A stretch of 44,401 nt of DNA from Candidatus Sumerlaeia bacterium (GCA_026415575.1 JAOAGV010000027.1:1-44401); one strand, 5' to 3'; shown: positions 34,008 through 43,287, counted from the stretch's first letter. Made by a program: numbers and translations. Notes: a model not told the origin generated them from the letters alone.

Positions 34008-35831
34008 ATGATCCGACGTATCGCGGGTTTTCTTGCCGCCGCGCTTTTTCTGATTTGTCATGGTTTTACTCAAAACAGCGAGGCGGCCGAAGCATTTCAA
34101 CGGCCCAACGTGATTGTCATTGTAACCGACGACCAAGGCTATGGCGATATGTCCTGCCATGGCAATCCATTGCTCAAGACGCCCAACTTGGACCGCCTCC
34201 ATGCCGAGGGCATTCGTTTTGCCGATTTTCATGTTGCGCCCATGTGCACGCCGACACGCGGCCAGCTGATGACAGGCGTGGATGCGCTGCGCAATCTGGC
34301 GATGAACGTCAGCAGCGGGCGCACGCTGCTCCGGCGCGATTTGCCGACCATGGCCGACCTGTTTGCGGCGGCCGGCTACCGCACCGGAATCTTCGGCAAA
34401 TGGCATCTCGGCGACAACTACCCCTATCGCCCCCAAGACCGCGGCTTTCAAGAGTCGCTGTGGTATCCCTCCTCGCACATCGGCTCGGCGCCCGATTTCT
34501 GGGAAAACGATTACTTTGACGACACCTATTGGCACAACGGCAAGCGCCGCGCGTTCAGCGGCTATACGACGGACGTTTTCTTCGGCGAAGCCCTACGCTG
34601 GATGGGCGAGCAAGCCCGGTCGGGCAAACCATTTTTGTGCTATATTGCCACTGCGGCGCCACATGGCCCGCTGTTTGTGCCCGCCTCTTATCGAGAGGCG
34701 ATGGAGGGCATTCTCGCTGGTGCCACACTGCCCCAAATAGCCGCCGCGGGACGCCAGCCACTGGCCCGCTTTTTCGCCATGATCGCCAACATTGATGACA
34801 ATATCGGACGGCTGGAGACCTTTCTGCGCGAGAACGGTTTGCGCGACAACACCATCGTGGTCTTCTTGAACGACAACGGCAGCACCTTCGGCCCGCGCTA
34901 TTACAACGCCGGCATGCGCGGCGGCAAAACCACGCTTTGGGAAGGCGGCCATCGGGTGGCTTGCTTCCTCCGGTGGCCGAAAGGCAATCTGGGCGCGCCC
35001 CGCGATATTGCCGGACTGACGCAGGCGCAGGATTTGTTGCCGACGCTTCTGGATCTGGCAGGCATCGAGCCTCCCTCGACGGCAAGGTTTGACGGCATCA
35101 GTCTGGCAGGCGCGCTCCGGGGAAAGGCCGAAGTTCCCGCCAACCGAACCCTCGTTGTGCAATTCAGCCGGATGGACCATCCCGCTCCCGAACGCGGCGA
35201 TGCCTGCGTAATGTGGCGGCGCTGGCGTTTGATTCAGGACAAAGAACTCTACGACCTCGAAAAGGATGCCGCACAGGAACGAAATGTGATCGCCGAGCAT
35301 CCCGACGTAGCTGCGCGGCTTCGGGCGCAGTATGCGGCATGGTGGGCGGCAGTGGAACCGCGCCTGAACGAGCCGCAACGCGTGATTATCGGCCACGACG
35401 CGGAGCCGCTCACACAGCTGTCGCCGTGCGAATGGCGCGATGTGTTTCTCGATCAAGGCGCCCAAGTGCGGCGCGGCGAACGCAAAAACGGCGTCTGGTA
35501 TCTGGAAGCGGCCCGCAAAGGCGTCTATGCTTTTGAGTTGCGCCGCTGGCCGCGCGAGCGCGAAACCCCGCTTTCGGCCGGCATGCCCGCAGCCAAAGCC
35601 GCCGACGGCCAATTCCCCGAGGGTGTTGCTTTGCCCATTACCAAGGCCCGGTTGAAAATCGGCGCGTTCGAACGCACGGTGGACGTCGGACCCTCAGATA
35701 CCGCTGCCCGGTTCCGCGTTCCGCTCGAGGCCGGGCCGACCGAATTGCAAACAGCGTTCCTCGACAAGGACGGCGAGGAAATCTGCGGCGCGTATTACGT
35801 TTATGTCGAGCGTTTGCCCGCAACACCATAA
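34008..35831 (+). CDS. Secreted formylglycine-dependent sulfatase 1
   Basis: The 607-residue type I sulfatase has a signal peptide (about 1-28). The metal site begins TDDQGYGDM (Asp41, Asp42). The modification motif CTPTR (Cys80) is the C-x-P-x-R signature whose Cys becomes formylglycine. The GKWHLGD and FLNDNGS motifs that complete the active site are present. After the core (to about 440) a C-terminal beta domain of about 150 residues follows. It removes sulfate from a carbohydrate or other ester. The ATG follows AAGGGAGGA. Its maturation would need an FGE or anSME, neither of which is in the window. Confidence 0.92.
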   Translation: MIRRIAGFLAAALFLICHGFTQNSEAAEAFQRPNVIVIVTDDQGYGDMSCHGNPLLKTPNLDRLHAEGIRFADFHVAPMCTPTRGQLMTGVDALRNLAMNVSSGRTLLRRDLPTMADLFAAAGYRTGIFGKWHLGDNYPYRPQDRGFQESLWYPSSHIGSAPDFWENDYFDDTYWHNGKRRAFSGYTTDVFFGEALRWMGEQARSGKPFLCYIATAAPHGPLFVPASYREAMEGILAGATLPQIAAAGRQPLARFFAMIANIDDNIGRLETFLRENGLRDNTIVVFLNDNGSTFGPRYYNAGMRGGKTTLWEGGHRVACFLRWPKGNLGAPRDIAGLTQAQDLLPTLLDLAGIEPPSTARFDGISLAGALRGKAEVPANRTLVVQFSRMDHPAPERGDACVMWRRWRLIQDKELYDLEKDAAQERNVIAEHPDVAARLRAQYAAWWAAVEPRLNEPQRVIIGHDAEPLTQLSPCEWRDVFLDQGAQVRRGERKNGVWYLEAARKGVYAFELRRWPRERETPLSAGMPAAKAADGQFPEGVALPITKARLKIGAFERTVDVGPSDTAARFRVPLEAGPTELQTAFLDKDGEEICGAYYVYVERLPATP

Positions 35832-35833
35832 AA

Positions 35834-35915
35834 GACCGTCGGAAAATCCACATAGTTGCCACTTTGTTGGGCGGATATGCCCGCCCCCACTCAAATGGGA
35901 ACAACGCATTTCCAA
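35834..35915. repeat. Structured repeat family, copy C
   Basis: GTTGCCACTTTG (35855-35866) pairs with CAAATGGGAACAAC (35892-35905) with a TT indel, and an inner GGGCGG-ATATG-CCCGCCC hairpin. It matches copies at 14271 and 26937 (shared CGTCGGAAAA at the left and a TTTCC-like right end). It starts right after the first sulfatase stop. Confidence 0.6.
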
Positions 35916-35971
35916 AGCAACACTACAAGGAACACCCCAACGGGCTAATAGGTTTTGCGAGTGTATTCTGT

Positions 35972-35997
35972 TTTACAAAGGTCAACGTATTTATAAT
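35972..35997 (+). promoter_or_regulatory. Candidate promoter for sulfatase 2
   Basis: A perfect TATAAT (35992-35997) lies 18 nt before the ATG at 36016; the nearest -35-like hexamer, TTTACA (35972-35977), gives a 14-nt spacer, shorter than normal. The leader would be about 12 nt. Confidence 0.3.
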
Positions 35998-36015
35998 CAA
36001 TGAAGGAGAAGAATC

Positions 36016-37530
36016 ATGAGGGTTTTTGCTCAAATTTTTTCCCTTGGGTCTCGAAACCTCATCCGGCTGTTTTTTCTGGCGTGCCTGCTCGGCGCGGTCA
36101 GCCGCCCGCTGCCGGCCGCAGTGCCCGACCGCCCCAATTTTCTCCTGATCATCGCCGATGATCTTTGCTGGCGCGATCTCGGTTTCACCGGCAACCGCGA
36201 GGTAAAAACACCGAACCTCGACCGGCTCCGCAGCGAGGGTTTGTATTTGCGGAACATGTTCTCGCCCGCAACCACCTGCTCGCCCAGCCGCCACGCGCTC
36301 TACACCGGTCTGCACTGCATCCGCGCCGGCGCCTATCCCAACCACACCCGGCTCTATGACGGCACCAAAAGCGTATTCACCTATCTGAAAGATGCCGGCT
36401 ATCGCGTGGCCCTGCAAGGCAAGGAACACGTCGGACCGAAAGAGTCCTTTCCCTATGAACGGATCAGCGCCAACCCGGATGATTTCAACGCCGCCAAAGA
36501 GTTTGTTACGCGCAACCCGTCCCAGCCGTGGTTTCTTGTGTTTGCCTCGCACGACCCGCACAGCCCGTGGAATCGCGGGCCCAAAGGCCTGCATGATCCG
36601 GCGACACTCACCATTCCGCCCTATCTTCATGACAACGCCGTCACGCGCCGGCTTCTGGCCGATTACTACGGCGAGATTAACAAGTTCGACTGGCAGGTGG
36701 GCGAATTGATGCGCCTGCTCGATGAGACGCGGCAGGCGGACAACACGCTGGTCCTGTTTGTCAGCGAGCAGGGCAGCTCGTTCCCTTACGGCGGCAAGTG
36801 GTCGGTCTATGACAACGGCATCCGCATAGCCGCGGTTGCCCGCTGGCCGGGAAAGGTCAAGGCCGGCACCACCAGCGACGCGCTCATGACTTACGCGGAT
36901 GTGCCGCCGACCTTTCTCGCTGCCGCCGGAATTGATTCCGCCCAAATTGACACCGGATGTCCGGACGCCAAAGGCTATCGCGGTTTTGACGGCAAAAGTT
37001 TTCTCGACGTCCTGCTGGGCAAGTCCGATCATCTTTGGGACTATGTCTTCGCGCAGCATACTACGGTTGGCATTATCGGCTACCGTCAACCGTATCCGAT
37101 GCGGGCCGTGCGCGACACCCGCTACAAATACATCCGCAACCTTGCGCCTGAGAACACGTACGAAATAAACGGCATTCACAAGGACGCACTGCTGGATTCC
37201 TGGAAGAAGGATGCGGAGAATAACCCGCGACTTGCCGAGCGCATTCAGTGGTTGTATAAGCGTCCGGCCGAAGAACTTTACGACCTCCAGACCGACGAGT
37301 TTGAAATGAAAAACCTTGCCGCCGACCCGAAGTATGCCGACATCAAAGCTCGGCTTTCGGCTCAACTCGATGCTTGGATGGCGCAACAAGGCGACTTGGG
37401 CATGGAGACCGAGTTGAAAGCCCTGTCGCGGCAGGGGGCGGGCCAAGACGAAGACAGCGAGCCAAAAGCCAAGCCCGCCAAATCTGGTGCAGCGGCAAAA
37501 AAAGCCAAGGCGAAAAAGAAAAGTCTCTGA
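36016..37530 (+). CDS. Secreted formylglycine-dependent sulfatase 2 with Lys/Ala-rich tail
   Basis: The 504-residue type I sulfatase has a signal peptide (about 1-36), the ADDLCWRDLGF metal motif (Asp48, Asp49) and TTCSPSRHA, in which Cys88 is the formylglycine site. SHDPHSPW supplies the active-site His. It is heparan/choline-sulfatase-like in length. The last 24 or so residues are Lys/Ala/Pro-rich (PKAKPAKSGAAAKKAKAKKK), a basic tail not part of the enzyme fold. The ATG follows AAGGAGAAGA. It is 184 nt downstream of sulfatase 1 with a repeat copy between. Its stop is 16 nt from the convergent haem-protein gene. Confidence 0.92.
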   Translation: MRVFAQIFSLGSRNLIRLFFLACLLGAVSRPLPAAVPDRPNFLLIIADDLCWRDLGFTGNREVKTPNLDRLRSEGLYLRNMFSPATTCSPSRHALYTGLHCIRAGAYPNHTRLYDGTKSVFTYLKDAGYRVALQGKEHVGPKESFPYERISANPDDFNAAKEFVTRNPSQPWFLVFASHDPHSPWNRGPKGLHDPATLTIPPYLHDNAVTRRLLADYYGEINKFDWQVGELMRLLDETRQADNTLVLFVSEQGSSFPYGGKWSVYDNGIRIAAVARWPGKVKAGTTSDALMTYADVPPTFLAAAGIDSAQIDTGCPDAKGYRGFDGKSFLDVLLGKSDHLWDYVFAQHTTVGIIGYRQPYPMRAVRDTRYKYIRNLAPENTYEINGIHKDALLDSWKKDAENNPRLAERIQWLYKRPAEELYDLQTDEFEMKNLAADPKYADIKARLSAQLDAWMAQQGDLGMETELKALSRQGAGQDEDSEPKAKPAKSGAAAKKAKAKKKSL

Positions 37531-37546
37531 TGTAGTTTTCGGTTCT

Positions 37547-40012
37547 TTACTCTGCGTCTTGCGTCCGGGCGGTTTGCCCCTTCGGGTGCCACCATAGTGA
37601 GCGCCAGTAGGCTTGGTCGGTGACATAGACGTCAATGGGCACGTCGGGCGGAAGCGCAGCGGGCAGAATACCGTAGCGTTTCATCTCGCGGATGTAGCCG
37701 GGGTCGGGACGGAATCCGGGCATGTCAAAGCGTTTCATTTCGCCGAGACGGCGTTTGCCTTCGCAGCAAAGGGCGAGGATTTTCCGGTAGTCGGGGTCGT
37801 TCGTATCCGCAAAAACGCCTGCGACAGAAGTGTCCCACCCTCCGGCTCGGCACAGACCGTAGCCGCCCGCGGATTTGGAAAGCGGGGCGAGAAGAATCAA
37901 CGATTTTTCCGGCCGTGACAGGTTGAACATCAAATGCCGCGAGTAGCGGATTCGAACATCGTTGGGATCGGGATTCGAGAGCACAAGTCCCATGTCGTCG
38001 GAGAGAAACTGCGGCAGGGGACGCGATTTGTCGTGGCAGCCCAAACAGCGCCGCTGAATTGCTTCGGCGGCCGCGACAGATTCCGGCCACTGGCTGTCGC
38101 TCGTATCCAGTACGCTCTTGGGATATCCGCCGATCTGCCCCGTGCCGAGTGCGGCATACGTTCCCGGATAGGGCGCCGCCGACTCGATCCAATAGCGGAT
38201 CATGTCCTGCTCGTGTTGTGAAAGACGGGCTCCGTAGTGGCTTCCATTGAGGAATCTCATCAGAGGGCTGGCGGAGGTGCCGACGGCGCGCGGCGGCAGG
38301 TTGGTTTCCATGCGGTCGCGCCCGTCGGACACCAGCTGCCGCGCTGTTAGAACATAATAGCTGTGCGAGTAGATTGGCCCGCGGTCGCCGCACAGAACTA
38401 CGCCGCCGTCGCGCCGGTCATAATCGTGGCACGCCACGCAGTGCTTGTCGAGGATGGGCTGAATGTCGCGCGGGAAGTCGAACACATCGGGGATGCCTGC
38501 AATCGGTTCAATTATGGATGGAGGCCGCCGCAGCGCCTGAAGCGTGACTGTTCTGTTTGAGCGTTCGACCGGCACCGGCGTCTGCTGCCGATTCTCATGG
38601 CATCCCACGCAGCTCATGTTTTCGCCCGGAAGCACAGTCAGAAAGCTGTGCATCCGCTTGACCGAATTGTTGTTCTCGTCGAGTGCGACAAAAAACAGGC
38701 TGCGCAGCGCCGGTACCTCGAAATATGCCGAACCGTCCTGCTCGACCGGCACAGTGCCCAGAACGCGTTCCAGTGTATATGTGCCATTAAAACTCATCGG
38801 CGGCATCTTGCCGCTGTAGTTGATCGGCTTCGGCAGACTTTCGAGTACGAGTAACTTCTTGATCTCGCCCCGCTTGACGCCCTCCATCCGCCGTCCAACA
38901 TAAACGTCCTGCAAAATCAGCCGTCCGGTTGTCTGCGAATAATCGCTGCGGGTCGGAATTACCGGCTCGCGCGGGCGCGGTTGCAAAGGCCGCGGCTCAT
39001 GACACTCCACTTTCGCTTTGACCAGATCGGGGGGCAGGCGGTAAATCTCGCGCGTCTCGCCCCGGCTGTTCATCAGGAGAATGCGGGTGCCCTGTGCCAC
39101 CAAAAACGAATCGGCCGACAGCGGATACGGATCGCGATAGTTCTCCTCCTTGCTTACGCGCCGCGCCGCCGACTGGTCATCCGGGCCCGATTGCGGACTG
39201 ACAATTGTAATCGCCCCATCATGTTCGCGCCGGCCGTGTCCCGGCGAAAACACCGCCACGACGTCGCCCGCGCTGCCGGGGATCGGCTTGGCATCAATCA
39301 TCAGCGTTCCCGGATGCATGTTCCCGGAGAAGACCATCTGTCCCGAGCCGTCGGGATTGAACGTCCAGAGATGATGGAACGCCACACGGCTGCGGTCCAC
39401 ATACTCCCAGCGCTCATAGATCACGCGCCCGTCGGGCATCATCCACGGCGTGTTGTCGTGCTCGATGTTGGCCGAAACCGGCAGAATGTTCGACCCATCG
39501 CCGTCGCATGTATAGAGAATCGCCACCTGCGTGAACCAACAAGGTACCCAGCGATTGGCGCGGCTGGAGCAAAACATGATCTTCCCGTTGGGCAAATAAA
39601 TCGGCTCGATGTCGTCATACGGCCCCGCAGTCAGCTGCTTCAGACCGCTGCCATCACTCCCGATTTCATAGAGATGAAAATGATCTGTGCCTCCCGGACG
39701 GTAGGAGAAGAGGATTTTCCGCCCATCATAGTGTACTTGGGGATCGCGAACCGAGCCTTCGGGGTCATCGAGCAGCACACTCACCCGGCCACTTTGCACA
39801 TGCAGCCGGCACAGCGCTCCCATAGCGCCATAGACCTTGAGATTTTCATCCTGCGCATAATAGCCGAAGTTTTCATACCAATGACTGCCGGCTCCCGGCT
39901 GCCGGCGCGCGAAGATAATTTCCTCGACCACGCCTGTTGCCGGGGCTTCCGCAAGACCCGTCGCACCCGGCAAGATCAGGAGCAACAGGCAAAAAGATAT
40001 TCGGACTGCCAT
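37547..40012 (-). CDS. Secreted multihaem protein of the hydrazine-synthase-alpha family (beta-propeller plus three c-haem sites)
   Basis: The 821-residue exported protein starts with a signal peptide (about 1-23). A TolB-like PD40 propeller follows (about 30-370, repeats such as DDIEPIYLPNGKIMFCSSRA and DGSNILPVSA), then a middle domain with GTVPVEQDGSAYFEVPAL, the HZS_alpha signature. The first haem motif CVGCH (468-472) comes after PGENMS. CVACH (525-529) and CLGCH (656-660) follow. Middle domain plus CVGCH is the HzsA arrangement, but here there are three CxxCH sites, and no hzsB or hzsC is near. Anammox function is therefore not supported; such proteins are widespread in PVC-type genomes with unknown role. 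The ATG at 40012 starts the signal peptide. It is convergent with sulfatase 2. Confidence 0.85.
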   Translation of the reverse strand: MAVRISFCLLLLILPGATGLAEAPATGVVEEIIFARRQPGAGSHWYENFGYYAQDENLKVYGAMGALCRLHVQSGRVSVLLDDPEGSVRDPQVHYDGRKILFSYRPGGTDHFHLYEIGSDGSGLKQLTAGPYDDIEPIYLPNGKIMFCSSRANRWVPCWFTQVAILYTCDGDGSNILPVSANIEHDNTPWMMPDGRVIYERWEYVDRSRVAFHHLWTFNPDGSGQMVFSGNMHPGTLMIDAKPIPGSAGDVVAVFSPGHGRREHDGAITIVSPQSGPDDQSAARRVSKEENYRDPYPLSADSFLVAQGTRILLMNSRGETREIYRLPPDLVKAKVECHEPRPLQPRPREPVIPTRSDYSQTTGRLILQDVYVGRRMEGVKRGEIKKLLVLESLPKPINYSGKMPPMSFNGTYTLERVLGTVPVEQDGSAYFEVPALRSLFFVALDENNNSVKRMHSFLTVLPGENMSCVGCHENRQQTPVPVERSNRTVTLQALRRPPSIIEPIAGIPDVFDFPRDIQPILDKHCVACHDYDRRDGGVVLCGDRGPIYSHSYYVLTARQLVSDGRDRMETNLPPRAVGTSASPLMRFLNGSHYGARLSQHEQDMIRYWIESAAPYPGTYAALGTGQIGGYPKSVLDTSDSQWPESVAAAEAIQRRCLGCHDKSRPLPQFLSDDMGLVLSNPDPNDVRIRYSRHLMFNLSRPEKSLILLAPLSKSAGGYGLCRAGGWDTSVAGVFADTNDPDYRKILALCCEGKRRLGEMKRFDMPGFRPDPGYIREMKRYGILPAALPPDVPIDVYVTDQAYWRSLWWHPKGQTARTQDAE

Positions 40013-40422
40013 GGATAACGCCTGTTTATTGCATGCCGAAAAAGTCATTTTGCGCCCATCCATAGAACAAAATTCCGCGGATTTCACCGATTGTGAATTC
40101 TGTGGGAAACTGTAGAGCTTCTTGAGAAAAAGTCACACTGGCGATAAGCATTGGACCCGTTTTTTCGACTGAATGCAGTCCCGTGGAAGGACTGCTCCGG
40201 ATATTCCGACCGCCGGTCCCTGTTTTGCAAGAACCTCAACAAAGTTGCTTAGATCGCCCTTGGGCCGGATTCAAATGCGAAAAAAGTGGTTGACAAGGGC
40301 CGCATCGGGCCGATTGTTTGAAACCCCGTTTTGTAAGTGTGATTCAACACGGAAAAATTGAAGAATATTTGTCGGACATGCGATCCGACTACAAGCGCAC
40401 CGCGCGCGGAGGAGGAATCTCG
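40013..40422 (+). other. Divergent intergenic region with a partial promoter and a hairpin
   Basis: No gene is visible. TTGACA (40290-40295) is a perfect -35, but no good -10 lies 16-18 nt downstream (ATTGTT at 40313). A 7-bp hairpin GCAGTCC (40175-40181)/GGACTGC (40189-40195) with a 7-nt loop lies midway. GGAGGAGGAA just before 40423 is the ppdK Shine-Dalgarno. Confidence 0.35.
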
Positions 40423-43260
40423 ATGGGCACCAAGTATGTGTATTTCTTCGGCGAAGGCAAAGCCGAAGGCCGGGCGGACATGAAAAACCTGCTCGGCGGC
40501 AAGGGCGCCAACCTCGCCGAGATGGTCAATCTCGGTATCCCGGTCCCGCCCGGCTTTACCATCACCACAGAAGTCTGCACGTTGTATTACGAAAACAAAG
40601 GAAAATACCCGCCCCAGCTGAAAGCTGACGTGGAAAAGGCGGTAGCCAAAGTCGAAAAGATCATGGGGATGAAATTTGGCGACCCGGCCAATCCGCTTCT
40701 GTTTTCCGTCCGTTCGGGAGCGCGAAGCAGCATGCCCGGCATGATGGAAACCGTTCTAAACATTGGACTTACAAGCAAAACCATCCCCGGATTGATTGCC
40801 AAGACCGGCAACCCCCGTTTCGTCTATGACGCTTATCGCCGCTTGATCATGATGTATAGCGATGTGGTCATGGAAAAAGCCGCCGGTCTGGAAGTGGCCG
40901 AGGGCAAGGGTGTCCGGCTCCAATTGGAACACCTCATGGAGCACCTGAAAAAGGAAAAAGGATATAAGAGCGACACCGAATTGACGGCCGAAGACCTTCA
41001 GGGCTTGGTCGAGCAGTTTAAACTCAAGGTCAAAGAAGTCATCGGCAAAGAATTCCCCGACGACCCGTGGCAGCAACTGTGGGGCGGCATCGGCGCCGTC
41101 TTCCAGTCGTGGAACGGCAAGCGCGCCGTCGCCTATCGCCGCATCGAGGGCATCCCCGACTGGTGGGGAACGGCCGTCAACGTGCAGGCGATGGTGTTCG
41201 GCAACATGGGCGATACGTCGGCCACAGGGGTTGCGTTCTCCCGCAACCCTGCAACGGGCGACAACCATTTCTACGGCGAATGGCTTCCCAACGCGCAGGG
41301 TGAGGACGTGGTCGCCGGTATCCGCACGCCCAATCCGCTCAACGAAGCCACCAAGAGCGAGCAGAACCGCGACTTGCCGTCGCTCGAAACCGCCATGCCC
41401 GAAGTCTATAAGCAACTGGATGCCATCCGGATCAAACTCGAAAAGCACTATCGCGACATGCAGGACATCGAGTTCACCATCCAAGAAGGCCGCCTGTGGA
41501 TGCTCCAGTGCCGCGTCGGCAAGCGCACGGGCACGGCCGCACTCAATATGGCCATGGACATGCTGGCGGAGAAACTGATTACGCCGGCGGAAGTGGTCAT
41601 GCGTGTGTCGCCCGCGCAACTGGACGAAATGCTTCATCCGATTGTGGACCCGAAAGCCGAAAAATCGGCGACGGTTCTGGCCAAAGGCCTGCCGGCCGGT
41701 CCGGGCGGTGCCCGCGGCCAGATCGTGTTCACCGCCAACGATGCGGTAGAATGGGTCAAGCAGGGCAAGAAGGTCATCCTTGTCCGCGAAGAAACCAACC
41801 CCGAAGACGTCGAAGGTATGCGGGCGGCATCGGGCATTCTCACCGCCCGCGGCGGCATGACCAGCCATGCGGCGCTGGTGGCGCGCGGCTGGGGCAAGTG
41901 CTGCATTGTCGGCTGCGGTGCGTTGAAACTCAACCTTGCCGCGCGGACGATGACCGTCGGCGACCGCGTCTTCAAAGAGGGCGACGAAATCACGCTCAAC
42001 GGCACCAAAGGCTATGTGTATGCGGGCATGCTCGACATGATTGATGCGACGGAGAACCCGCGCTTTGTCGAGTTTATGAAGATTGTGGACAAATTCCGCA
42101 AACTGAAAGTCCGCACCAATGCCGACACGCCCGAAGACGCCGCCAAGGCCCTGTCGTTCGGCGCCGAGGGCATCGGCCTGTTCCGCACCGAGCACATGTT
42201 CTACGGCAAGAACAGCGAGGAGCCGCTCTTCTATCTGCGCAAGATGATCGTCTCGCACAACGAAACCGAGCGGCGCGCGGCCCTCGACGAACTGTTCCCC
42301 TACGTCAAGAAGGACATCAAGGCCACGCTCGAAGTGATGAACGGTCTGCCCGTTACGATCCGCCTGCTCGACCCGCCGCTGCACGAGTTTGTCCCGAAAC
42401 GGGCTGACGAGCGCGCGCGGCTGGCCGAAAGCCTCGGCATCTCGGCCGAGGAGTTCGACAAGCGGGCCATGGCACTCCACGAGTCCAACCCGATGATGGG
42501 TCACCGCGGCGTGCGGCTGGGCGTGACCTATCCTGAAGTGACCGAAATGCAAGTGCGGGCCATTTTCGAGGCGGCCGCCGAATTGATTCAGGAAGGCAAG
42601 AAGGTCTTGCCCGAGATCATGATTCCGGTCGTTTGCAACAAGGCCGAACTGGACAATCAGAAGGTCATCGTCGAAAAGGTCTACGGAGAAGTCTGCGCCA
42701 AGTATGGCTTGAAGAAAATGGACTATCTCTACGGGACGATGATCGAGATTCCGCGCGCGGCGCTCAACGCCGGCAAGATCGCCGAAACCGCCGAGTTCTT
42801 CTCCTACGGCACCAACGACCTCACGCAGATGGGCTTTGGGTTCTCGCGCGACGACATCGGTGGTTTTGTCCCCGACTACATCAACAAGAAAATCCTCCCC
42901 GCCGACCCCTTCCAGATTCTCGATCAGGAATGCATCGGCGAGCTGATCCAAATCGGAATTCAGCGGGGACGCGCGACGCGGCCCAAGTTGAAAGTGGGTA
43001 TCTGCGGAGAGCACGGCGGCGAACCGTCGTCGGTTGAGTTCTGCCACCGCGTCGGCATGGACTATGTCTCGTGCTCGCCGTTCCGCGTCCCGATCGCGCG
43101 GCTGGCGCTGGCGCAGGCGGCGGTTAAAGACCTGAAGAAGGCCGCCGAGGCAAAGAAAGCCGCGGCCAAGCCGGCGAAGAAAGCGGCGCCGAAAAAGGTT
43201 GCCAAACCGGCGCCGAAAAAAGCTGCCACGAAGAAAGCCGCAAAGAAGGGCAAGAAGTAG
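40423..43260 (+). CDS. ppdK: Pyruvate, phosphate dikinase with Lys/Ala-rich C-terminal tail
   Basis: The 945-residue cytoplasmic enzyme interconverts pyruvate, ATP and Pi with PEP, AMP and PPi. The nucleotide-binding domain begins GGKGANLAEM, and SVRSGARSSMPGMMETVLN is diagnostic for PPDK rather than PEP synthase. The swivelling phosphohistidine is His482 in GGMTSHAAL. The PEP domain shows GIGLFRTEHMF and a catalytic Cys861 in GICGEHGGEPSS. The usual end is near residue 903. About 42 residues follow with 18 lysines in 41 (KKAAEAKKAAAKPAKK...), resembling a histone-H1-like DNA-binding tail. The ATG at 40423 follows GGAGGAGGAA. It has its own terminator. Confidence 0.96.
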   Translation: MGTKYVYFFGEGKAEGRADMKNLLGGKGANLAEMVNLGIPVPPGFTITTEVCTLYYENKGKYPPQLKADVEKAVAKVEKIMGMKFGDPANPLLFSVRSGARSSMPGMMETVLNIGLTSKTIPGLIAKTGNPRFVYDAYRRLIMMYSDVVMEKAAGLEVAEGKGVRLQLEHLMEHLKKEKGYKSDTELTAEDLQGLVEQFKLKVKEVIGKEFPDDPWQQLWGGIGAVFQSWNGKRAVAYRRIEGIPDWWGTAVNVQAMVFGNMGDTSATGVAFSRNPATGDNHFYGEWLPNAQGEDVVAGIRTPNPLNEATKSEQNRDLPSLETAMPEVYKQLDAIRIKLEKHYRDMQDIEFTIQEGRLWMLQCRVGKRTGTAALNMAMDMLAEKLITPAEVVMRVSPAQLDEMLHPIVDPKAEKSATVLAKGLPAGPGGARGQIVFTANDAVEWVKQGKKVILVREETNPEDVEGMRAASGILTARGGMTSHAALVARGWGKCCIVGCGALKLNLAARTMTVGDRVFKEGDEITLNGTKGYVYAGMLDMIDATENPRFVEFMKIVDKFRKLKVRTNADTPEDAAKALSFGAEGIGLFRTEHMFYGKNSEEPLFYLRKMIVSHNETERRAALDELFPYVKKDIKATLEVMNGLPVTIRLLDPPLHEFVPKRADERARLAESLGISAEEFDKRAMALHESNPMMGHRGVRLGVTYPEVTEMQVRAIFEAAAELIQEGKKVLPEIMIPVVCNKAELDNQKVIVEKVYGEVCAKYGLKKMDYLYGTMIEIPRAALNAGKIAETAEFFSYGTNDLTQMGFGFSRDDIGGFVPDYINKKILPADPFQILDQECIGELIQIGIQRGRATRPKLKVGICGEHGGEPSSVEFCHRVGMDYVSCSPFRVPIARLALAQAAVKDLKKAAEAKKAAAKPAKKAAPKKVAKPAPKKAATKKAAKKGKK

Positions 43261-43287
43261 TTGCATCCCTTCCAACCTGCAAACAAG

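Noticed and set aside
35923-37635. Open frame of about 570 codons opposite sulfatase 2
   Set aside because: The plus-strand sulfatase has an intact CSPSR site and a signal peptide; the antisense translation is low in motifs.
37547-40012. Anammox hydrazine synthase
   Set aside because: Only the alpha-like protein is present, with an extra haem motif and no HzsB or HzsC; its neighbours are sulfatases.
40423-43260. Phosphoenolpyruvate synthase rather than PPDK
   Set aside because: The SVRSGARSSMPGMMETVLN block and GICGEHGGEPSS are diagnostic of PPDK.
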